A DNA stretch of 64,000 nt from Pseudoxanthomonas sp. PXM02 (GCF_014851805.1 NZ_JACVAK010000002.1:1086672-1150671), one strand, 5' to 3'; positions 51,473 through 61,254 are shown, counted from the first letter of the stretch. Translations and numbers: made by a program. Notes: generated from the letters alone by a model not told the origin.

Positions 51473-52705
51473 TCAGCCCGGGCGGAGCAACGCCAGGCCA
51501 TCGCGCAGGCGTTGCAGCGGGTGCCGGTCCAGCGGTCGTTCGTCTGCCAGCGTGCGGGCGAGCACGCGCCGGAACGGCGTGAGCCGTCGTCCGGCACGCA
51601 GGACGGTTTCGCGTACCAAGCGGGCGGGTGCGGCGTCGTTGGTGTAGAGCTCCACGATGGCGCGGGTGGCGAGATACAGCGGTCGCGAGCCGTGGCGATG
51701 CCGGCGTTCGTAGCGATCCAATCCTTCGGCACACCCGATGTCGCTGCCACAACGAAGCGCTTCACGCGCGAGGTCGGCCAGCCTTTCCACGCTGCCGAGT
51801 CCCAGATTGAAACCATGCGCCGTGACCGGGTGCATGCCAACAGCCGCATCGCCCACCAGCGCGAAGCGGCGGCCGACGAAACGGCGCGCGTAGACGCCAA
51901 CCAATGGATACACGTGGCGACTGCTCTCCAGTCGCATATGACCCAGGCGATGCCCGTAACGCTGCTCCATCTCGCGCGCGAAGCCGTCGACGTCCAGCGC
52001 CGCCAACCGCTTCGCCGCACTGTCGGGCAGGGTGACGACGACCGAGGCCAGGTGTTCCTGCAACGGCAGCAGCGCAAGCGTCTGGCCGTGGCCGAACCAC
52101 TCCCACGCCACGCCGTGGTGCGGCTGTTCGTGATGCATGCGGCAGACGAGCATGCTCTTGCCGAAATCGTACTGGTCCGCGCCGATGCCCATCGCACGAC
52201 GTGTCTCGGAGAAGCGGCTGTCGGCGGCGACCAGCAACGGTGCTTCCAGTCGCAGACCGTCGCCCAGGGTGACGCAGGCGTGGTCGTCGGTCGTGCGGAC
52301 GGTCTGGATCCGTGCGCCGTCAAACAGGTCCAGCCCGGGAAGGTCGCAGACGGCTTTCCACGCCGCCTCGCGGATGCGGTGATTCGGCACCAGCATGCCC
52401 AGTTCCGCCTTGCCGGCCAGATCGGCATCGATGCGCATGTCGTGCAGGCATTCGCCTTCCATCACGCGAGCCGCGCGCAGCGGCGAACAGGCGTCTTCAG
52501 GCAGGTGCTGCCAGATACCAAGCTCGCGCAACAGCCGCATCGAGGCATGCGTCAGCGCGATCTCGCGGCCATCGAAGGCGGGTTCGGCGATCGCGGCACG
52601 CGGCTGTCGCTCGACCAGCGCAACCTTCAGTTCGAGATCACACAGTGCCTTGGCGAGGCACAGGCCAACCGGTCCAGCGCCGATGATGATGACGTCATGA
52701 TGCAT
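51473..52705 (-). CDS. UbiH/UbiM-like FAD-dependent hydroxylase
   Basis: 410 residues. GAGPVGLCLAKAL (8-20) is the FAD-binding dinucleotide fold, DGREIALTHASMRLL is the conserved UbiH-type region, and RRFALVGDAAVGMHPVTAHG with FNLGLGSVERL is the second FAD motif. These para-hydroxybenzoate-type monooxygenases hydroxylate the ring in ubiquinone synthesis. The MHPVTAHGFN variant points to the UbiM branch, which is typical where UbiH/UbiF are partly absent, but this could not be verified. Start at ATG 52705; convergent with the FMN reductase. Confidence 0.8.
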   Translation of the reverse strand: MHHDVIIIGAGPVGLCLAKALCDLELKVALVERQPRAAIAEPAFDGREIALTHASMRLLRELGIWQHLPEDACSPLRAARVMEGECLHDMRIDADLAGKAELGMLVPNHRIREAAWKAVCDLPGLDLFDGARIQTVRTTDDHACVTLGDGLRLEAPLLVAADSRFSETRRAMGIGADQYDFGKSMLVCRMHHEQPHHGVAWEWFGHGQTLALLPLQEHLASVVVTLPDSAAKRLAALDVDGFAREMEQRYGHRLGHMRLESSRHVYPLVGVYARRFVGRRFALVGDAAVGMHPVTAHGFNLGLGSVERLADLAREALRCGSDIGCAEGLDRYERRHRHGSRPLYLATRAIVELYTNDAAPARLVRETVLRAGRRLTPFRRVLARTLADERPLDRHPLQRLRDGLALLRPG

Positions 52706-52791
52706 GCGCGTGCCTCCTGCGGGGTCACAGATCAGTCTAGGGTGGCGTTTGCGGGCGTCATTGACGTGGATCAATCGCCCACGGAAAGCGC

Positions 52792-53655
52792 TCAGCGGCG
52801 CAATCCGTCCAACAGAGGCTGCCGTGTCAGCAGGTGGCCATCAGCAACAAGATCGGTGCCCGCATGCTCCAGCGGCATCACGGCCAGCAGCACGCTGCCT
52901 CCGTGGTCCGGTGTGGTGCAGACGACTTCGCCGACCTCGCGGTCGTTCTCGCGCACGGGGGCACCGTCAGCAACCGGGTTATCAGAGGCGAAACACTGCA
53001 GCGACCGCTTCGCCTTGCCGAGGAAGTGCGTGCGCGCCACGATTTCCTGGCCGGGATAGCAGCCCTTCTTGACGCTGTAGGCGGCCAAGCGATCCAGTGC
53101 GAGCTGCTGCGGCGTCCATTGTTCGCGCTGCGAAGCAGGTAGACGGGGCAGGCCGTGGCGCAGGTCGGCGACCTGCCAGGCGGCCTGCGATGCCGGGTCC
53201 TCGGCGACGGCATTACCGATGCGCCAGGTACGCGGGCCGCCGTCGCCACCCAGATCGAGTTCGAGCGCGCCACCCGTCTCGTCCAGCACGGTGCCCGTTG
53301 CACGCGCAGGTGCGGAGAAAGTGGCGCTGACAGCGAGGTCCGTTGGGACTTCGATCTTCAACTTTCGTCTAAACACGAACCGGCGCAGCGTCTCCGCGAA
53401 CAGACCGGCGGGATGATCAGGCAACACCAACCACAGGCTTCCGTCCGTGCGCTTGGCGAGCGCGAACACCGCGATCACCCGTCCCTTGGGCGTCAGCCAC
53501 GCATTCCACTGCCAGTTTCCCGGCGCGAGCGAAACGACATCGTTGGCAAACTGGGCGTGGGCGAACGCCACGGCATCCGGGCCTTCCAGCACCACCAGTG
53601 CGTGGTCGGGCAGGGCGAAAACCGGCGTACTGGTACGGGAAAGGTTGTCAGCCAA
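52792..53655 (-). CDS. ygfZ: Folate-binding YgfZ-family protein
   Basis: 287 residues of the GcvT-like fold with the signature KGCYPGQE, whose Cys and surrounding residues are needed for iron-sulfur cluster repair or assembly with tetrahydrofolate. Further family marks: AHAQFANDV and WLTPKGRVIAVFAL. The start is uncertain: TTG 53655 is chosen, with no ribosome site; the frame is open upstream as far as 53706 but enters the promoter of the divergent gene. YgfZ helps maintain Fe-S enzymes such as succinate dehydrogenase, encoded next door. Confidence 0.85.
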   Translation of the reverse strand: MADNLSRTSTPVFALPDHALVVLEGPDAVAFAHAQFANDVVSLAPGNWQWNAWLTPKGRVIAVFALAKRTDGSLWLVLPDHPAGLFAETLRRFVFRRKLKIEVPTDLAVSATFSAPARATGTVLDETGGALELDLGGDGGPRTWRIGNAVAEDPASQAAWQVADLRHGLPRLPASQREQWTPQQLALDRLAAYSVKKGCYPGQEIVARTHFLGKAKRSLQCFASDNPVADGAPVRENDREVGEVVCTTPDHGGSVLLAVMPLEHAGTDLVADGHLLTRQPLLDGLRR

Positions 53656-53673
53656 GGGGGCGGGGATTAAAAT
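53645..53673 (+). promoter_or_regulatory. Sigma-70 promoter of the sdh cluster
   Basis: TTGTCA (53645-53650), 17 nt, TAAAAT (53668-53673), then the SDHAF4-like ATG at 53695. Both hexamers differ from consensus by one base at optimal spacing. It overlaps the ygfZ start region, so the two divergent promoters may interfere. Confidence 0.7.
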
Positions 53674-53694
53674 TTTGTGCGTTGCGAGACCGCC

Positions 53695-53880
53695 ATGATA
53701 GGTCAAACTCCCCCGATTCCCGACCCCGATCCCGGAACACAGCCGCCCGAAACCTCACCGCCCACAGTCGGCGAAGAGGCAGCAGGAACGGCCGTGCAGA
53801 AGGAGATCGGCGGCCGCGACGGGCCTGAGCCCACGCGTTACGGGGATTGGGAAAAGAACGGGCGCTGCATCGATTTCTGA
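53695..53880 (+). CDS. DUF1674 / SDHAF4-like succinate dehydrogenase assembly factor
   Basis: 61 residues. The C-terminus KEIGGRDGPEPTRYGDWE with KNGRCIDF is the DUF1674/SDHAF4 signature: an invariant G-P-E-P-T-R-Y-G-D-W-E-x-x-G-x-x-x-D-F. In mitochondria and bacteria the factor stabilises flavinylated SdhA before complex assembly. The gene stands directly before sdhC and behind a good promoter, consistent with that role. The Pro/Thr-rich N-terminal half is variable and likely disordered. A GTG 18 bases upstream is a possible alternative start. Confidence 0.85.
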   Translation: MIGQTPPIPDPDPGTQPPETSPPTVGEEAAGTAVQKEIGGRDGPEPTRYGDWEKNGRCIDF

Positions 53881-53939
53881 GCAGTACACCCAAAAGCCAA
53901 CGCGGTCTGACCGCCCAGCCGAGACAACGAGCGCAACGA

Positions 53940-54332
53940 ATGGCGACTCCACAACGTCCGCTTTCACCCCATCTCCAGGTCTACCGGTGGCAGATCCAGA
54001 TGGCGACGTCCATCCTGCACCGTGCCACGGGCATCATCCTCGCCGGCGGCGCCCTGCTGATCACGGCGGGCCTGGTGGCCCTGATGATCGGCCCGGATGC
54101 CTGGAACTGCGTCACCGACCTTGCGGGCGCCTGGTATGGCCAGCTGTTCCTGTTCGGCTGGACATGGGCCTTCGCCTACCACCTGTGCAACGGCCTCCGC
54201 CACATCGTGCAGGACTTCGCCATCGGCTACCGCATCGCCACGTTCGTGCGCACCAGTTGGATGTCGGTGATCGGCAGCCTGGTCATCACTGCGCTGGTGT
54301 GGGCCTATGTGCTGCTGGGAGGTGGCGCGTGA
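53940..54332 (+). CDS. sdhC: Succinate dehydrogenase cytochrome b556 subunit SdhC
   Basis: 130 residues with three membrane helices. The N-terminal signature [23 protein letters not shown] matches SdhC, and the haem ligand His is in [15 protein letters not shown]. It anchors the SdhAB catalytic dimer to the inner membrane and, with SdhD, forms the ubiquinone and haem b sites. Sixty bases separate it from the upstream SDHAF4-like gene; the stop overlaps the GTG of sdhD. Confidence 0.94.
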   Translation: MATPQRPLSPHLQVYRWQIQMATSILHRATGIILAGGALLITAGLVALMIGPDAWNCVTDLAGAWYGQLFLFGWTWAFAYHLCNGLRHIVQDFAIGYRIATFVRTSWMSVIGSLVITALVWAYVLLGGGA

Positions 54333-54712
54333 GCAAGTTCCGTACCCCCATCAAGAATGCGCGCGGCCTGGGTTCGGCCAAGACCGGCACCGAGCATTTC
54401 GTCCACCAGCGCCTGACCGCCACCGCGCTGGTGGCGCTGACGATCTGGTTCCTGGTATTCGTGCTGAGCCTGGCCGGTGCCGATTACGTCACCGCCACCG
54501 CCGCCATCGCCAAGCCGTGGAACGCCATGCTGCTGGTCGGCTTCCTGGTAGCCATGTTCTGGCACGCCCAGCTCGGCCTGCAGGTCGTGCTGGAAGACTA
54601 CGTACACAACTCGCTGCTCGCCCTTGCGGTGCAGACCACCGTCAAGTTCATTGCCGTGCTGGGCGCCATCGTGAGCGTCTTCGCCGTGGCCCGCATCGCG
54701 TTGGGGAATTGA
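54329..54712 (+). CDS. sdhD: Succinate dehydrogenase hydrophobic anchor SdhD
   Basis: 127 residues from GTG, overlapping sdhC by GTGA. It begins [20 protein letters not shown], the usual SdhD start, followed by three helices; [19 protein letters not shown] carries the haem-ligating His and quinone-site Tyr region. The second membrane anchor of complex II. Confidence 0.93.
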   Translation: MSKFRTPIKNARGLGSAKTGTEHFVHQRLTATALVALTIWFLVFVLSLAGADYVTATAAIAKPWNAMLLVGFLVAMFWHAQLGLQVVLEDYVHNSLLALAVQTTVKFIAVLGAIVSVFAVARIALGN

Positions 54713-54717
54713 GCAAC

Positions 54718-56508
54718 ATGTCCGCTTACAAGATCACCGAACACAAGTACGACATGGTCGTGGTGGGCGCCGGCGGTGCCGGCCTGCGCGCGACCTTCGG
54801 CCTGGCCGCCAAGGGCCTGCAGACCGTCTGCCTGACCAAGGTCTTTCCGACCCGCTCGCACACCGTGGCGGCGCAGGGCGGCATCTCCGCCGCGCTGGGC
54901 AACATGGGCGAAGACGACTGGCGCTACCACTTCTACGACACCATCAAGGGTTCGGACTGGCTGGGCGACCAGGACGCCATCGAGTACATGTGCCGCGAGG
55001 CCATCCCGGCCATCATCGAGCTGGAGCACTACGGTGTGCCGTTTTCGCGCACCGAAGAAGGCAAGATCTACCAGCGCCCGTTCGGTGGCATGACCACCAA
55101 GTACGGCGAAGGCCCGCCGGCGCAGCGTACCTGCGCGGCCGCCGACCGTACCGGCCACGCCATGCTGCACACGCTGTACCAGCAGTCGCTGGCGCATGAC
55201 GCGCGCTTCATGGTCGAGTACTTCGCGCTGGACCTGATCTTCGACGAAGAGGGTGCCTGCCGCGGCGTGCTCGCCCTGGACATGGCCACCGGCACGCTGC
55301 ACCTGTTCCGCGCCCATGGCGTGGTGCTGGCGACGGGTGGCTACGGCCGCGCGTACTTCTCGGCGACGTCCGCCCATACCTGCACCGGCGACGGTGGCGG
55401 CATGGTGATGCGCGCCGGCCTGCCGATGCAGGACATGGAATTCGTGCAGTTCCACCCGACCGGTATTTACGGTGCGGGCTGCCTGATCACCGAGGGCGTC
55501 CGCGGTGAAGGCGGCATCCTGCGCAACAGCAATGGCGAGCGCTTCATGGAGCGCTACGCACCGCACTACAAGGATCTGGCCTCGCGCGACGTGGTCAGCC
55601 GCTCGATGACCATCGAGATCCGTGAAGGCCGCGGCGTCGGCGAGCACAAGGACCACATCCTGCTCGACCTGACCCACCTGGGCCCGGAAGTCATCAACGA
55701 GAAGCTGCCCGGCATCGCCGAGAGCGCCCACATCTTCGCAGGCGTGGACGTGACCAAGCAGCCGATACCGGTCATCCCGACCGTGCACTACAACATGGGC
55801 GGCATCCCGACCAACTACCACGGTGAAGTCGTGCGCAAGGTCGGCGACAACCCGGATGCCGTGGTGCCCGGCCTGTATGCGATCGGCGAAGCGGCCTGCG
55901 TGTCGGTGCATGGCGCCAACCGTCTGGGCTCCAACTCGCTGCTCGACCTGGTGGTGTTCGGCCGCGCGGTGGCCAACCGCTGCGCCGAAACCATCAAGAG
56001 CGGCGCGTCGCACAAGCCGCTGGCCGGCGACGCCTGCGACAAGGCGCTGTCGCATCTGGACAAGCTGCGCAACGCGAATGGCGACACGCCGACCTCGGTG
56101 ATCCGCGACAACATGCAGCGCACGATGCAGGCCGACGCCGCCGTCTTCCGTACCAGCAAGACGCTGAAGGAAGGCTGCGACAAGATGGCCGACATCTTCT
56201 CCAGCTTCCAGGACGTCAAGGTCAGCGATCGTTCGCTGATCTGGAACTCGGACCTGATCGAGACCTACGAGCTGCACAACCTGCTGCTCAGCGCCGTCGC
56301 CACGATCAACTCGGCCGAACAGCGCCACGAGAGCCGCGGCGCGCACGCGCACGAGGACTTCCCGGAGCGCGACGACGTCAACTGGCAGAAGCACACGCTG
56401 GTCAATGTCGCCGACGACGGCAAGTGCAGCTTCGATTTCCGCCCTGTGCACATGTACACGCTCAGCAAGGACGTGGATGTGGTGCCGCCCAAGCCACGCG
56501 TTTACTGA
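54718..56508 (+). CDS. sdhA: Succinate dehydrogenase flavoprotein subunit SdhA
   Basis: 596 residues. [17 protein letters not shown] binds FAD; the covalent FAD-His is in [20 protein letters not shown] (the His of SHTVAAQGG); substrate residues are in [11 protein letters not shown] and RGEGG; and ALFAIGE-like [22 protein letters not shown] closes the FAD domain. Cytosolic face of complex II, oxidising succinate to fumarate. Its flavinylation needs SdhE and SDHAF4-like proteins, both encoded in the same cluster. Confidence 0.97.
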   Translation: MSAYKITEHKYDMVVVGAGGAGLRATFGLAAKGLQTVCLTKVFPTRSHTVAAQGGISAALGNMGEDDWRYHFYDTIKGSDWLGDQDAIEYMCREAIPAIIELEHYGVPFSRTEEGKIYQRPFGGMTTKYGEGPPAQRTCAAADRTGHAMLHTLYQQSLAHDARFMVEYFALDLIFDEEGACRGVLALDMATGTLHLFRAHGVVLATGGYGRAYFSATSAHTCTGDGGGMVMRAGLPMQDMEFVQFHPTGIYGAGCLITEGVRGEGGILRNSNGERFMERYAPHYKDLASRDVVSRSMTIEIREGRGVGEHKDHILLDLTHLGPEVINEKLPGIAESAHIFAGVDVTKQPIPVIPTVHYNMGGIPTNYHGEVVRKVGDNPDAVVPGLYAIGEAACVSVHGANRLGSNSLLDLVVFGRAVANRCAETIKSGASHKPLAGDACDKALSHLDKLRNANGDTPTSVIRDNMQRTMQADAAVFRTSKTLKEGCDKMADIFSSFQDVKVSDRSLIWNSDLIETYELHNLLLSAVATINSAEQRHESRGAHAHEDFPERDDVNWQKHTLVNVADDGKCSFDFRPVHMYTLSKDVDVVPPKPRVY

Positions 56509-56525
56509 GCCGGGAGACCTGACAC

Positions 56526-57308
56526 ATGGCCGAATTTTCACTCCCGAAGAACTCGCGCGTCACCAAGGGCAAGCACTTCCCCGCGAAGGGCGCCAAGAGC
56601 GTGCGCACCTTCAAGGTGTACCGCTGGAACCCGGACGACGGCGCCAATCCGCGCACCGACACTTACGAGATCGATCTTGAGAAGTGCGGTCCGATGGTCC
56701 TGGACGCGCTGATCAAGATCAAGAACGAGATCGATCCCACGCTGACGTTCCGTCGCTCGTGCCGCGAGGGCATCTGCGGTTCGTGCGCGATGAACATCGA
56801 CGGCACCAACACGCTGGCCTGCACCAAGGCCATCGGCGACTGCACCAAGGCGGAAGTGCCGATCTATCCGCTGCCGCACATGGACGTGGTGAAGGACCTG
56901 GTACCGGACCTTACCCACTTCTACGCGCAGTACGCGTCGATCAAGCCGTGGATCCGCACGCAGACCCCGGCACCGCCGGACCGCGAGCGCCTGCAGTCGC
57001 CGGAAGACCGCAAGAAGCTGGACGGCCTGTACGAGTGCATCCTGTGCGCCTGCTGCTCGACCAGCTGCCCCAGCTACTGGTGGAACGGCGAGCGTTACCT
57101 GGGCCCGGCGATCCTGCTGCAGGCCTACCGCTGGATCATCGACTCGCGCGACGAGGACACCGGTGCCCGGCTGGACGATCTGGAAGATCCGTTCAAGCTG
57201 TACCGCTGCCACACCATCATGAACTGCGCGCGCACCTGCCCGAAGGGCCTGAACCCGGCGCTGGCGATCGCCGAGATCAAGAAGCTCATGATGGCGCGAC
57301 GCGCCTGA
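56526..57308 (+). CDS. sdhB: Succinate dehydrogenase iron-sulfur subunit SdhB
   Basis: 260 residues carrying three clusters: 2Fe-2S cysteines in [18 protein letters not shown] with a fourth in TLAC, 4Fe-4S in [12 protein letters not shown], and the 3Fe-4S/4Fe-4S set completed by [17 protein letters not shown]. It passes electrons from SdhA FAD to ubiquinone at SdhCD. The distance from sdhA is 17 nt. Full length and intact. Confidence 0.97.
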   Translation: MAEFSLPKNSRVTKGKHFPAKGAKSVRTFKVYRWNPDDGANPRTDTYEIDLEKCGPMVLDALIKIKNEIDPTLTFRRSCREGICGSCAMNIDGTNTLACTKAIGDCTKAEVPIYPLPHMDVVKDLVPDLTHFYAQYASIKPWIRTQTPAPPDRERLQSPEDRKKLDGLYECILCACCSTSCPSYWWNGERYLGPAILLQAYRWIIDSRDEDTGARLDDLEDPFKLYRCHTIMNCARTCPKGLNPALAIAEIKKLMMARRA

Positions 57309-57312
57309 CGGC

Positions 57313-57744
57313 ATGACCGACGCATCCGCCACCGCGATCCTCTGGCCGGCCGTGGCGATGGCCGGCCTGACCTTCCTCGTGTGGGTCAGGCTGTACCACC
57401 TGCGGCTGGGCGAAATGGCGCGCAAGCGCATCGATGCGCAGGACCTGGCCAACGCGGCCGATTCGGTCCGCCTGCTGGTCGACACGCGTGCGTCGGACAA
57501 CTTCCGCAACCTGTTCGAACTGCCGGTGCTGTTCTACGCCGGCATCCTGCTGGCTGCGCAGATCGGCGTGTCGGATGCCGTTTCGCTCGCACTGGCCTGG
57601 GCCTTCGTCGGCCTGCGTGCGGTGCACAGCGTCGTCCACTGCAGCTACAACCACGTCATGACGCGCTTCGTGGCCTATGCGCTGGCGACGCTGGTGCTGA
57701 TCGCGTTCTGGGTGCGGCTGGCGCTGGCCTTGGCCGCGGCATGA
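57313..57744 (+). CDS. MAPEG-family membrane protein
   Basis: 143 residues with four helices: residues 8-26, then [36 protein letters not shown], and [23 protein letters not shown]. The F-x-x-x-F-E-x-P-V-x-F-Y and LRxxHSxxH landmarks define the MAPEG superfamily of membrane glutathione-linked proteins. It is inserted between sdhB and sdhE in the same transcript, overlapping sdhE by ATGA; whether it serves complex II is unknown. Confidence 0.85.
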   Translation: MTDASATAILWPAVAMAGLTFLVWVRLYHLRLGEMARKRIDAQDLANAADSVRLLVDTRASDNFRNLFELPVLFYAGILLAAQIGVSDAVSLALAWAFVGLRAVHSVVHCSYNHVMTRFVAYALATLVLIAFWVRLALALAAA

Positions 57745-57989
57745 CCGACGATCCCGAGCTCAAGCGAATCCGCTGGCGGTGCCGCCGCGGCATGCGGGAA
57801 CTGGACCAGTTGTTCGGCCGTTATCTCGATCGCTGCTGGGCGACGGAATCCGAGGCGCAGCGCGTGGTTTTCCTACGGCTCCTCGATTGCGAGGACGATA
57901 AGCTCTGGCGCTGGTTCATGGGCTACGAGCACTGTCCCGATGCGGAACTCGCCGCGCTGGTCGAACGGATCCGTCAACTGCCGGCTTGA
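57741..57989 (+). CDS. sdhE: FAD assembly factor SdhE
   Basis: 82 residues with the RGMRELD motif (here [17 protein letters not shown]), a five-helix fold that docks onto SdhA and promotes covalent FAD attachment. [20 protein letters not shown] is the second conserved part. Start ATG 57741 overlaps the MAPEG stop. Its place in the sdh cluster is typical. Confidence 0.93.
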   Translation: MTDDPELKRIRWRCRRGMRELDQLFGRYLDRCWATESEAQRVVFLRLLDCEDDKLWRWFMGYEHCPDAELAALVERIRQLPA

Positions 57990-58395
57990 GTGGCAGCCGT
58001 CGCGGTTGCTGCAGGCACTTCTGATCGTGCTGGGTGTACTGGCGGCCGTATCGGTGCTGGCCAGCGAGATGCCCCGCCTGTTCGCCTGGCCCATCGCCGC
58101 CACGGCGCTTGCTTATGGTGCGTGGCGGGCACACAGGGAAGGGAAGAGCCCGCGCCCGGCCTTCTGGTTTCCCTGCAACGACCGCCCACCCACCGTCGAC
58201 GGCCAGCCGATGTTCGACGTACGGCTGCACTGGCGGGGTCCGTTGGCCTTCCTGCGCTGGCGCGCGCGTGCCGGTGGACGTTGGTACCACGCAGCCTGGT
58301 GGCCGGACACGCTGCCGGCCGCGCAGCGGCGTGAACTCCGGCTTGCTGCGGGCGACGGGGACGCTGGGCGGGATCGGAGGGATCGGGCACCATAG
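57940..58395 (+). CDS. ygfX: YgfX/CptA-like membrane protein
   Basis: 151 residues from ATG 57940, overlapping the sdhE coding region by 50 bases; that start is uncertain. The core [20 protein letters not shown], two membrane helices and a cytosolic tail with [40 protein letters not shown] match YgfX, which follows sdhE (ygfY) in many gammaproteobacteria. It has been called a toxin (CptA) acting on cytoskeletal proteins, with SdhE as antitoxin, but a role in Fe-S or flavin protein maturation is also argued. Confidence 0.7.
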   Translation: MRNSPRWSNGSVNCRLEWQPSRLLQALLIVLGVLAAVSVLASEMPRLFAWPIAATALAYGAWRAHREGKSPRPAFWFPCNDRPPTVDGQPMFDVRLHWRGPLAFLRWRARAGGRWYHAAWWPDTLPAAQRRELRLAAGDGDAGRDRRDRAP

Positions 58396-58399
58396 GCCC

Positions 58400-59647
58400 A
58401 TGTTCAAACCCATCCCCGTCGCCATCGGCCTGCGCTATCTCCGCGCCAAGCGCCGCAACGGTTTCATCTCCTTCATTTCGCTCGCATCGGTGGTCGGCAT
58501 CGCGCTGGGCGTGATGATCCTGATCACCACGCTCTCCGTGATGAGCGGGTTCCAGCGCGAGATCCGCGACCGCCTGCTGCAGGCCACCGCGCACGCCACC
58601 GTCATGGGGGCAGGCGAAGCCATGCACGACTGGCCGCACGCGACGAAGATCGCCATGGACGATCCGCGCGTCTCCGGCGCAGCGCCTTTCATCAACGTAC
58701 AGGCCATGCTGACCGGCAACGCCGATCCGCAGGGCGCGCTGGTGACCGGCATCCTGCCGGGCGAAGAGCCGAAGGTCTCGGTGATCGGCGACAAGATGAA
58801 GGCCGGCAAGCTGGACTCATTGCAGCCGGGTGAGTTCCACATCCTGCTCGGACAGGAACTGGCCGCGTGGCTGCGCGTCGGCGTCGGCGACAGCGTCGTC
58901 GTGACGGCCGGCGACTTCCAGGGCACGCCGATGGGCGCAATGCCCAAGATCAAGCGCTTCACCGTCAGCGGCATCTTCTCGGTCGGCCACAACGACGTCG
59001 ACCGCAACCTGGCGCTGGTGCACATGGGCGACCTGCAGCGCGTGCTGCGGATGGGCGAGGGCGTCACCGGCGTGCGGCTGAAGCTGCACGACATGTACCA
59101 GTCCTGGGATGTCGCGCGCGACCTCGCGCTGCGTCTGCAGGGTCCGTACCGCATCAGCGACTGGACCAGCGAGAACGCCAACCTCTACCACTCGCTGAAG
59201 ATGGAAAAGACGGTGATGGGCATCCTGCTGTCCTTCATCATCTTGATGGGCGCGTTCTCGCTGGTGAACTCGCAGGTGATGCTGGTGACCGACAAGCAGG
59301 CGGACATCGCCATCCTGCGCACGCTGGGCCTGACGCCGCGTGGCGTGATGCAGGTGTTCATGGTGCAGGGCGTGCTGATCGGTGTGATGGGTACGGTGCT
59401 GGGCGTGGTCGGCGGCATCCTGCTGACAATTAACCTGGAGTACATCCTCGCGGCCATCGAAGCCGTGTTCAAGGTGACGCTGTTGCCGCCGGATGTGTAC
59501 TACATCACCGGCCTGCCTTACGAATTGAGTGGCAGCGAAGTCGTCACGATCGCGGCCGTGGCTTTGACGATGAGCTTCCTGGCCACGCTGTATCCGGCGT
59601 GGCGCGCCGCCCGCACCCAGCCCGCGGAGGCGCTGCGCTATGAATGA
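58400..59647 (+). CDS. lolC: Lipoprotein-releasing system permease LolC/LolE family
   Basis: 415 residues with a first helix at about 28-50 ([21 protein letters not shown]), a large periplasmic domain, and three C-terminal helices; [19 protein letters not shown] is the LolC/E cytoplasmic start. It belongs to the LolCDE complex that extracts lipoproteins from the inner membrane. Only one permease gene is present here, so it may work as a homodimer, as described for LolF-type systems. Overlaps lolD by eight bases. Confidence 0.92.
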   Translation: MFKPIPVAIGLRYLRAKRRNGFISFISLASVVGIALGVMILITTLSVMSGFQREIRDRLLQATAHATVMGAGEAMHDWPHATKIAMDDPRVSGAAPFINVQAMLTGNADPQGALVTGILPGEEPKVSVIGDKMKAGKLDSLQPGEFHILLGQELAAWLRVGVGDSVVVTAGDFQGTPMGAMPKIKRFTVSGIFSVGHNDVDRNLALVHMGDLQRVLRMGEGVTGVRLKLHDMYQSWDVARDLALRLQGPYRISDWTSENANLYHSLKMEKTVMGILLSFIILMGAFSLVNSQVMLVTDKQADIAILRTLGLTPRGVMQVFMVQGVLIGVMGTVLGVVGGILLTINLEYILAAIEAVFKVTLLPPDVYYITGLPYELSGSEVVTIAAVALTMSFLATLYPAWRAARTQPAEALRYE

Positions 59648-60347
59648 GGTCATCCGTTCCGCCGTCGTCCATGCCGAAGCGCTGGGCAAGACCTACGCCG
59701 AAGGCAAGCTGCGTACGCCGGTCTTCGATGGGCTGGAACTCAACGTGCAGCCGGGAGAAACCGTTGCCATCGTCGGTGCGTCCGGTGCCGGCAAGAGCAC
59801 GCTGCTGCACCTGCTCGGTGGGCTTGATACGCCGACCTCAGGCGAGGTCTACGTCGCCGGGCAGAAGATGTCGTCGCTGTCCGATGCCGCGCGCGGCCAG
59901 TTGCGCAACAAGTCGCTCGGTTTCGTCTACCAGTTTCATCACCTGCTGCCCGAATTCACCGCGCTCGAGAACGTCATGATGCCGGTGATGCTCGGCGGCA
60001 GCGGTGCGGAGGCAGCATCCGGCAGGGCGAAGGCGTTGCTGGAATCGGTTGGTCTGGGCCACCGCCTGGCGCACAAGCCAGGTGAACTCTCGGGTGGCGA
60101 GCGCCAGCGTGCCGCGGTGGCGCGCGCGCTGGTCAACCAGCCCGCGTGCGTGCTGGGCGACGAGCCCACCGGCAACCTGGATGAGAAGACCGCGGCGACA
60201 GTGTTCGATCTGATGCTCGAACTCAATCGTGCGCAGAAGACCAGCCTGGTGCTGGTGACCCACGACCGCCGCCTCGCACGCCGGTTGGACCGCGTGCTGG
60301 AACTGCACGAAGGCAAGCTGCGCGAACTCGCGCACGACGCGGTCTGA
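59640..60347 (+). CDS. lolD: Lipoprotein-releasing ATP-binding protein LolD
   Basis: 235 residues: Walker [10 protein letters not shown], signature [19 protein letters not shown], Walker [12 protein letters not shown] and switch [10 protein letters not shown]. It powers the LolC-type permease. ATG 59640 overlaps the permease stop, so translation is coupled. The C-terminal tail [16 protein letters not shown] is usual. Last gene of the cluster that starts at the SDHAF4-like gene or at lolC. Confidence 0.96.
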   Translation: MNEVIRSAVVHAEALGKTYAEGKLRTPVFDGLELNVQPGETVAIVGASGAGKSTLLHLLGGLDTPTSGEVYVAGQKMSSLSDAARGQLRNKSLGFVYQFHHLLPEFTALENVMMPVMLGGSGAEAASGRAKALLESVGLGHRLAHKPGELSGGERQRAAVARALVNQPACVLGDEPTGNLDEKTAATVFDLMLELNRAQKTSLVLVTHDRRLARRLDRVLELHEGKLRELAHDAV

Positions 60348-60350
60348 GCG

Positions 60351-60376
60351 ACGGCGGCGCGATCAGGCGCCGCCGT
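60351..60376. terminator. GC stem-loop after lolD
   Basis: ACGGCGGCGC, loop GATCAG, GCGCCGCCGT: perfect 10-bp stem between the convergent lolD and membrane protein genes. No T-tract follows, so it may only protect the 3' end or act with Rho. Confidence 0.45.
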
Positions 60377-60382
60377 GTGTCA

Positions 60383-60811
60383 TCAGGCAGAACGGGGACG
60401 CTGCGTGCGGGCGCCGATCACCGTCGCCAGCCACGCCATCGGCAGGTAGGCGAACAGCACGTCGACGGCCTTGAACCAGACCGGTGCGGGGATCATCGCG
60501 CTGGCTGCGATGCCGCCGCACAGGAACAGGACGCCAATCACCCAGGCGAACAGCGTCTTGCGGCTGCCGGCGATCCAGTACGCCGCCAGTGCGCCGACCA
60601 GCGTACCCAGTGCATGGGCAAGGAAGGGGGCGATGAAGTGCTTGGGCTGCAGCAGGGGCATGGCCTGTCGCAGGCCTTCGGCGGTGGTCATGTCCGCGCC
60701 GGCGGGCGAGGGGATCAGCATCGGACCCAGGGTCACGATCGCCATGTTGGCCAGGCTGCCGAGGACCAGGCCGGCGATGACGGCCGCGATGTTGCGCAGG
60801 ATGATGGTCAT
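60383..60811 (-). CDS. Four-helix membrane protein, unknown function
   Basis: 142 residues with four helices: 5-31 (RNIAAVIAGLVLGSLANMAIV), about 62-80 (FLAHALGTLVGALAAYWIAG), 85-105 and 115-132. The opening N-terminus MTIILRNIAAVIAGLVLGS and GTLVGALAAYW are typical of a small family of uncharacterised membrane proteins found in several Proteobacteria. Start ATG 60811. The gene lies between lolD (convergent) and the integron tail. Confidence 0.62.
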   Translation of the reverse strand: MTIILRNIAAVIAGLVLGSLANMAIVTLGPMLIPSPAGADMTTAEGLRQAMPLLQPKHFIAPFLAHALGTLVGALAAYWIAGSRKTLFAWVIGVLFLCGGIAASAMIPAPVWFKAVDVLFAYLPMAWLATVIGARTQRPRSA

Positions 60812-60941
60812 GGCACGGCTCCCCGCGTGTGTGTGGGCGGATCTTACGCCTGATGGCCGCGGTGGTGCGGTCGCGGCGGGGTGACACCCCGGGTCCGGCC
60901 GGGCGCGATCCGGTGCCCCGGGTGCCGCGACACCGGAAAAC

Positions 60942-61170
60942 ATCCAACGTTCGATCAAAAAGACGCAACGTTGGGTCTTAATGAGAGAAGAGAGGGCGAA
61001 AGAGATCCAACGATGGATCGAAAAGATGCAACGTTGAGTCTTAATGAGAGAAGAGAGGGCGAAAAAGACCCAACGATGGATCGAAAAGACGCAACGTTGG
61101 GTCTTAGTGTGAGAAGAGAGGTCGTAAAAGACGCAACGGTGGATCGAAAAGACTCAACGATGGGTCTTGA
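60942..61170 (+). repeat. 63-bp tandem repeat abutting the integron
   Basis: Three full units (60942-61004, 61005-61067, 61068-61130) and a 40-bp partial unit (61131-61170). Each has a GATCCAACGATGGATC-like dyad, then an AAGAC(C)CAACG ... CGTTGGGTCTT pair, perfect over 11 bp in the third copy (61065-61075 with 61095-61105), and a purine-rich GAGAGAAGAGAGGGCG. The period of 63 keeps a 21-codon frame open from 60881 to 61177, giving repeats like MDRKDATLGLNERREGEKDP. Whether that frame is translated is unclear. The last copy stops exactly at the degenerate core of the final attC. Confidence 0.85.
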
Positions 61171-61224
61171 CGCCTGAATTAAGCCGCGCCGCGAAGCGGC
61201 GTCGGCTTTAACGAATTGTTAGGT
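61165..61224 (-). other. attC site 1 (terminal, degenerate core)
   Basis: Core GTTAGGT at 61218-61224 is intact, but the opposite end is TCTTGAC (61165-61171), not the RYYYAAC expected; it coincides with the 63-bp repeat. The inner arms and AAGCCG...CGGCTT are normal. This marks the end of the array. Confidence 0.88.
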
Positions 61225-61254
61225 GTTCTGTGTCCGTAGGCCACGGCTGTTGCC

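Noticed and set aside
54598..56541. A 647-codon minus-strand frame opposite sdhA
   Set aside because: Antisense shadow; sdhA is complete with its FAD and active-site motifs.
60881..61177. A 98-codon frame through the 63-bp repeats as a gene
   Set aside because: Kept as a repeat, not a gene: only a GTG start without ribosome site, and the frame is a consequence of a period divisible by three. Translation is not excluded.
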